Source: Rhodocollybia butyracea
Lineage: Eukaryota > Basidiomycota > Agaricomycetes > Agaricales > Omphalotaceae
Direction: 5' to 3'
Length of the DNA stretch: 21,246 nucleotides
NCBI GenBank assembly: GCA_015501585.1
Contig: JADNRY010000934.1
Location: 1 to 21,246, forward strand
Shown here: positions 19,481 through 21,246 of the stretch, piece after piece
Position numbering within the stretch: position 1 is the first letter of the stretch
Layout: each line of letters starts with the position of its first letter
Translations under genes and position numbers: made by a program
Notes under the pieces: generated by a model
Databases searched by the model: none
Told to the model about the DNA's origin: nothing
What the model saw: only the letters and a program-made list of their open reading frames with translations

Positions 19481-19485
19481 TTTTA
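19481..19485. repeat. Right target-site duplication (5 bp) of the small element
   Basis: TTTTA directly follows the right terminal repeat, matching 18434-18438. Confidence 0.8.
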
Positions 19486-19667
19486 GGCCTTAGGGCTAGA
19501 TGGGCGCCGACGTGGGTGTTAAGATGTTCGTACCCGGAGATGAGGCCGTTTAAGGTGTTCTGCAGACGGCCGATTTTGGTAGCTAGTTGGGAGAGTTTGT
19601 CGCCAGGAGCTGAGAGGAGAGCTTGGCCTTCGGATGGATTAGCAGGTTAATTGGTGTGCAGGACGTG

Positions 19668-20753
19668 GGCCAAGGGAAAATAAATGAAGGTTGGCAGCTG
19701 TAGAGCAAAGGAACGCAACGCCTAAAACACTATCCTGTCAGCAGCCCTGCAAGGTTGAGCATGAGGAGATATGTAACATACGATGCCCTCAGGGCGTCGG
19801 CATAATCTAGAAAAGTGTCCAAGTGTCTACCCCTGCCCAACTCCCAAGCCCGAGACTGACAAAAGTATCAAGAAAAAAATTTATTACATGAAAGATGCAT
19901 GGCAGCGGAATTTGGGATCTGACAAGTGAGCCCAACAAGACCATATTCCAGTAGACACTTCGCTACCCGGATCCCTTGGTGTTAGATATGCGACGAAGGT
20001 AAAGACAGAGATCGTTCGTAACAGAAAAGTCACACTTGTCACTTGGCGCGCGATCAGTAACGTTCACGTGTTGTTTTATGTCAACTCGTTAGCTTGCGCG
20101 CGGCCGAGTCTTCCCGTTCTTTTCTTTCTAGATGGTACAACAGTCCACTCAGCTCGATTTCAAATCTTTTTAAAATGTTACGTCCTAGATTCAATATTCG
20201 CCTCCTGTACTCCACTGCTGGATAGTACAGTCTAGTACGCCAGTCGTGACTCACGAGCAGATTCACCGCAGATAAGTAGAAAGTTTGCAAGCAAAGGAAG
20301 AGGGACTATGACTGGACTAGGACCCAAGCTAGCAAGGCCCATACTTCTCCGTCCCTCGAGAAAGAACCTGGAAAATAGTAGTAGCTTGGGCCAGGTTCCC
20401 CGTTCCCTAAACGCATAAATCGAGGACCAAACGCCGCAGAGACGACATTCATGGAGAAAGAATCGTGGGTGAGTGGTCTCGATTTGTTTGTTTCGGGAAA
20501 ATGGGAGAAAAGATTGGACTTGACGGCATAGCCTTGATCAGGAGATGTGTGATAGAGCAAGGGGCGATAGAAGTAACTGAGCCCAAAACGGGTGAAAAGT
20601 ATTCCATCTGGGACAGCACCCATGGGAGTAAGCACAAATCAGCAGCGAAATCAAAAGGTTTCCTTCTCATTGCTATAGGCCAGAGGAGGTGAGGGAGGAG
20701 GAGGGATGTATTGCTGGTAGAGAAAGGCTGGGAGGCCCATGTCAATGCATCCT
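19668..20753. other. Stretch without a recognised gene
   Basis: The most protein-like frame is 20465-20692 on the plus strand, including LIRRCVIEQGAIEVTEPKTG and EKYSIWDSTHGSKHKSAAKS. Open minus-strand frames also cover 20306-20760, and I cannot decide between strands. No family is recognised. A small GCCCT/AGGGC hairpin sits near 19790. Confidence 0.4.
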
Positions 20754-20945
20754 CGAGCATGGGAGGACTTTTGGGGTTTCAGGTTGATACTGGGATTGAG
20801 AAGACCGATGGTTTGGTTGAGCGGAGGCTGGATTGAGAGGTGGATGGAGAAAGTGAGAAGAAGGGGCAGGCTTTTCGCCGGATGAAGGAAGATAGCGGGG
20901 AAATATTAAGGTAATGAAGGCTGTAGGAACCGGGACTCGTTGATC
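20754..20945 (+). pseudogene. Decayed paralog of the TSN-repeat gene 3' end
   Basis: A 22-bp exact match to the intact gene (20810-20831 against 2074-2095 reversed) encodes part of RTDGLVERRLGFEVDG. Similarity continues on both sides (GGTTTCAGG upstream; GAGGTGGATGG, GATGAAGGA and GCGGGGAAAT downstream) with substitutions, stops and small indels. It seems to extend into the former 3' UTR (GAATATCCGT at about 20973). Only the last exon region is present, so this is a partial copy. Confidence 0.65.
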
Positions 20946-21246
20946 AGTCTAAAGTTTAAAAATTAAGCCCAGTGAATATCCGTCCGAATCAGCGCAGTTA
21001 ATCAGTGCTGTTCGATCCTGTATACTATACATCATATCCTATGTATTACACTACACAGCAACCACATTATCCCGAGAAACATGTCTTTGATTTCCCGAAA
21101 TATCAGTCCAAGATTTTCAGCCTGCCTTTGCTACAATCCTACAGTTCATCGCCGCCTCTTTTTGCCCATTGCGTCGGCCCCTGTATAATAAGATGTACGG
21201 TAGCTCCTTCTGACGATCTCAGCGATCCTAAAATATCATCACCGAT

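Larger units (their letters stand above)
17121..19667 (-). pseudogene. F-box protein pseudogene split by a transposon
   Basis: Reading on the minus strand from about 19667, a coiled-coil region (KLSQLATKIGRLQNTLNGLI, then YEHLNTHVGAHLALRPK) leads into the F-box LPRELISEIFIDCLP (18410-18366). This is the standard layout of mushroom F-box proteins, which recruit substrates to SCF ubiquitin ligases. Further on, LATPQLWTSLHVQ and SELRRSGPCACELAV match the usual downstream segments but lie in other frames. The C-terminal part includes PEPALRWLCQVVALKHLDVR (about 17390). Damage includes a TAA in place of a codon (19647-19649), a deletion after the F-box (about 18340-18350), several frame changes, and the 1,042-bp insertion at 18439-19480. 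Confidence 0.7.

Overview
The window reads as nuclear DNA of a filamentous basidiomycete, probably an agaricomycete. The basis is many GT-AG introns of about 50-60 bp, a DUF6589 protein of the mushroom type, a coiled-coil plus F-box protein of the kind expanded in mushrooms, a fungal LINE fragment, and a eukaryotic tRNA-Gln with a short intron. All calls come from reading the sequence; no database search was possible.

The centrepiece is a complete-looking DNA transposon at 3616-10702 (7,087 bp), flanked by a perfect 9-bp direct repeat, GGATGTAAG (3607-3615 and 10703-10711). Its two ends are inverted copies of one elaborate architecture: an outer arm starting TAG(G/A)CTCG, a long fold-back hairpin, and a 40-bp block (39/40 identical) that contains a 16-bp palindrome. 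Inside are only two genes, divergently transcribed from a 47-bp gap: a 900-residue RecQ-type helicase (minus, 4 exons) and a 1,117-residue DUF6589 protein (plus, 5 exons). Both are intact. I infer that the DUF6589 protein is the DDE (RNase H-fold) transposase, with D439, D598 and E809 as candidate catalytic residues, and that the helicase assists transposition. The element sits between the 5' side of an adhesin-like repeat gene and the 3' side of a tRNA-Gln gene.

Left flank: a possible 3' end of a gene (2-217), a long stretch without a recognisable gene, then an intact 4-exon gene (1955-3294, minus) for a TSN-motif repeat protein. Right flank: tRNA-Gln(UUG) with a 7-nt intron; a decayed paralogous fragment of the TSN-repeat gene; a secreted protein built from a duplicated exon (11954-13549); a 5'-truncated LINE; and an HXXXD acyltransferase pseudogene (14814-16320) with four frame breaks, all in the same direction.

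The right third holds an F-box pseudogene on the minus strand (17121-19667). It is split by a second transposon, a 1,042-bp non-autonomous element (18439-19480) with 22-bp perfect terminal inverted repeats and a 5-bp target duplication. Removing the element and one duplication copy rejoins the F-box reading frame. A second decayed paralog of the TSN-repeat gene lies at 20754-20945. Overall this is a transposon-rich accessory region with a few live genes among decayed copies.
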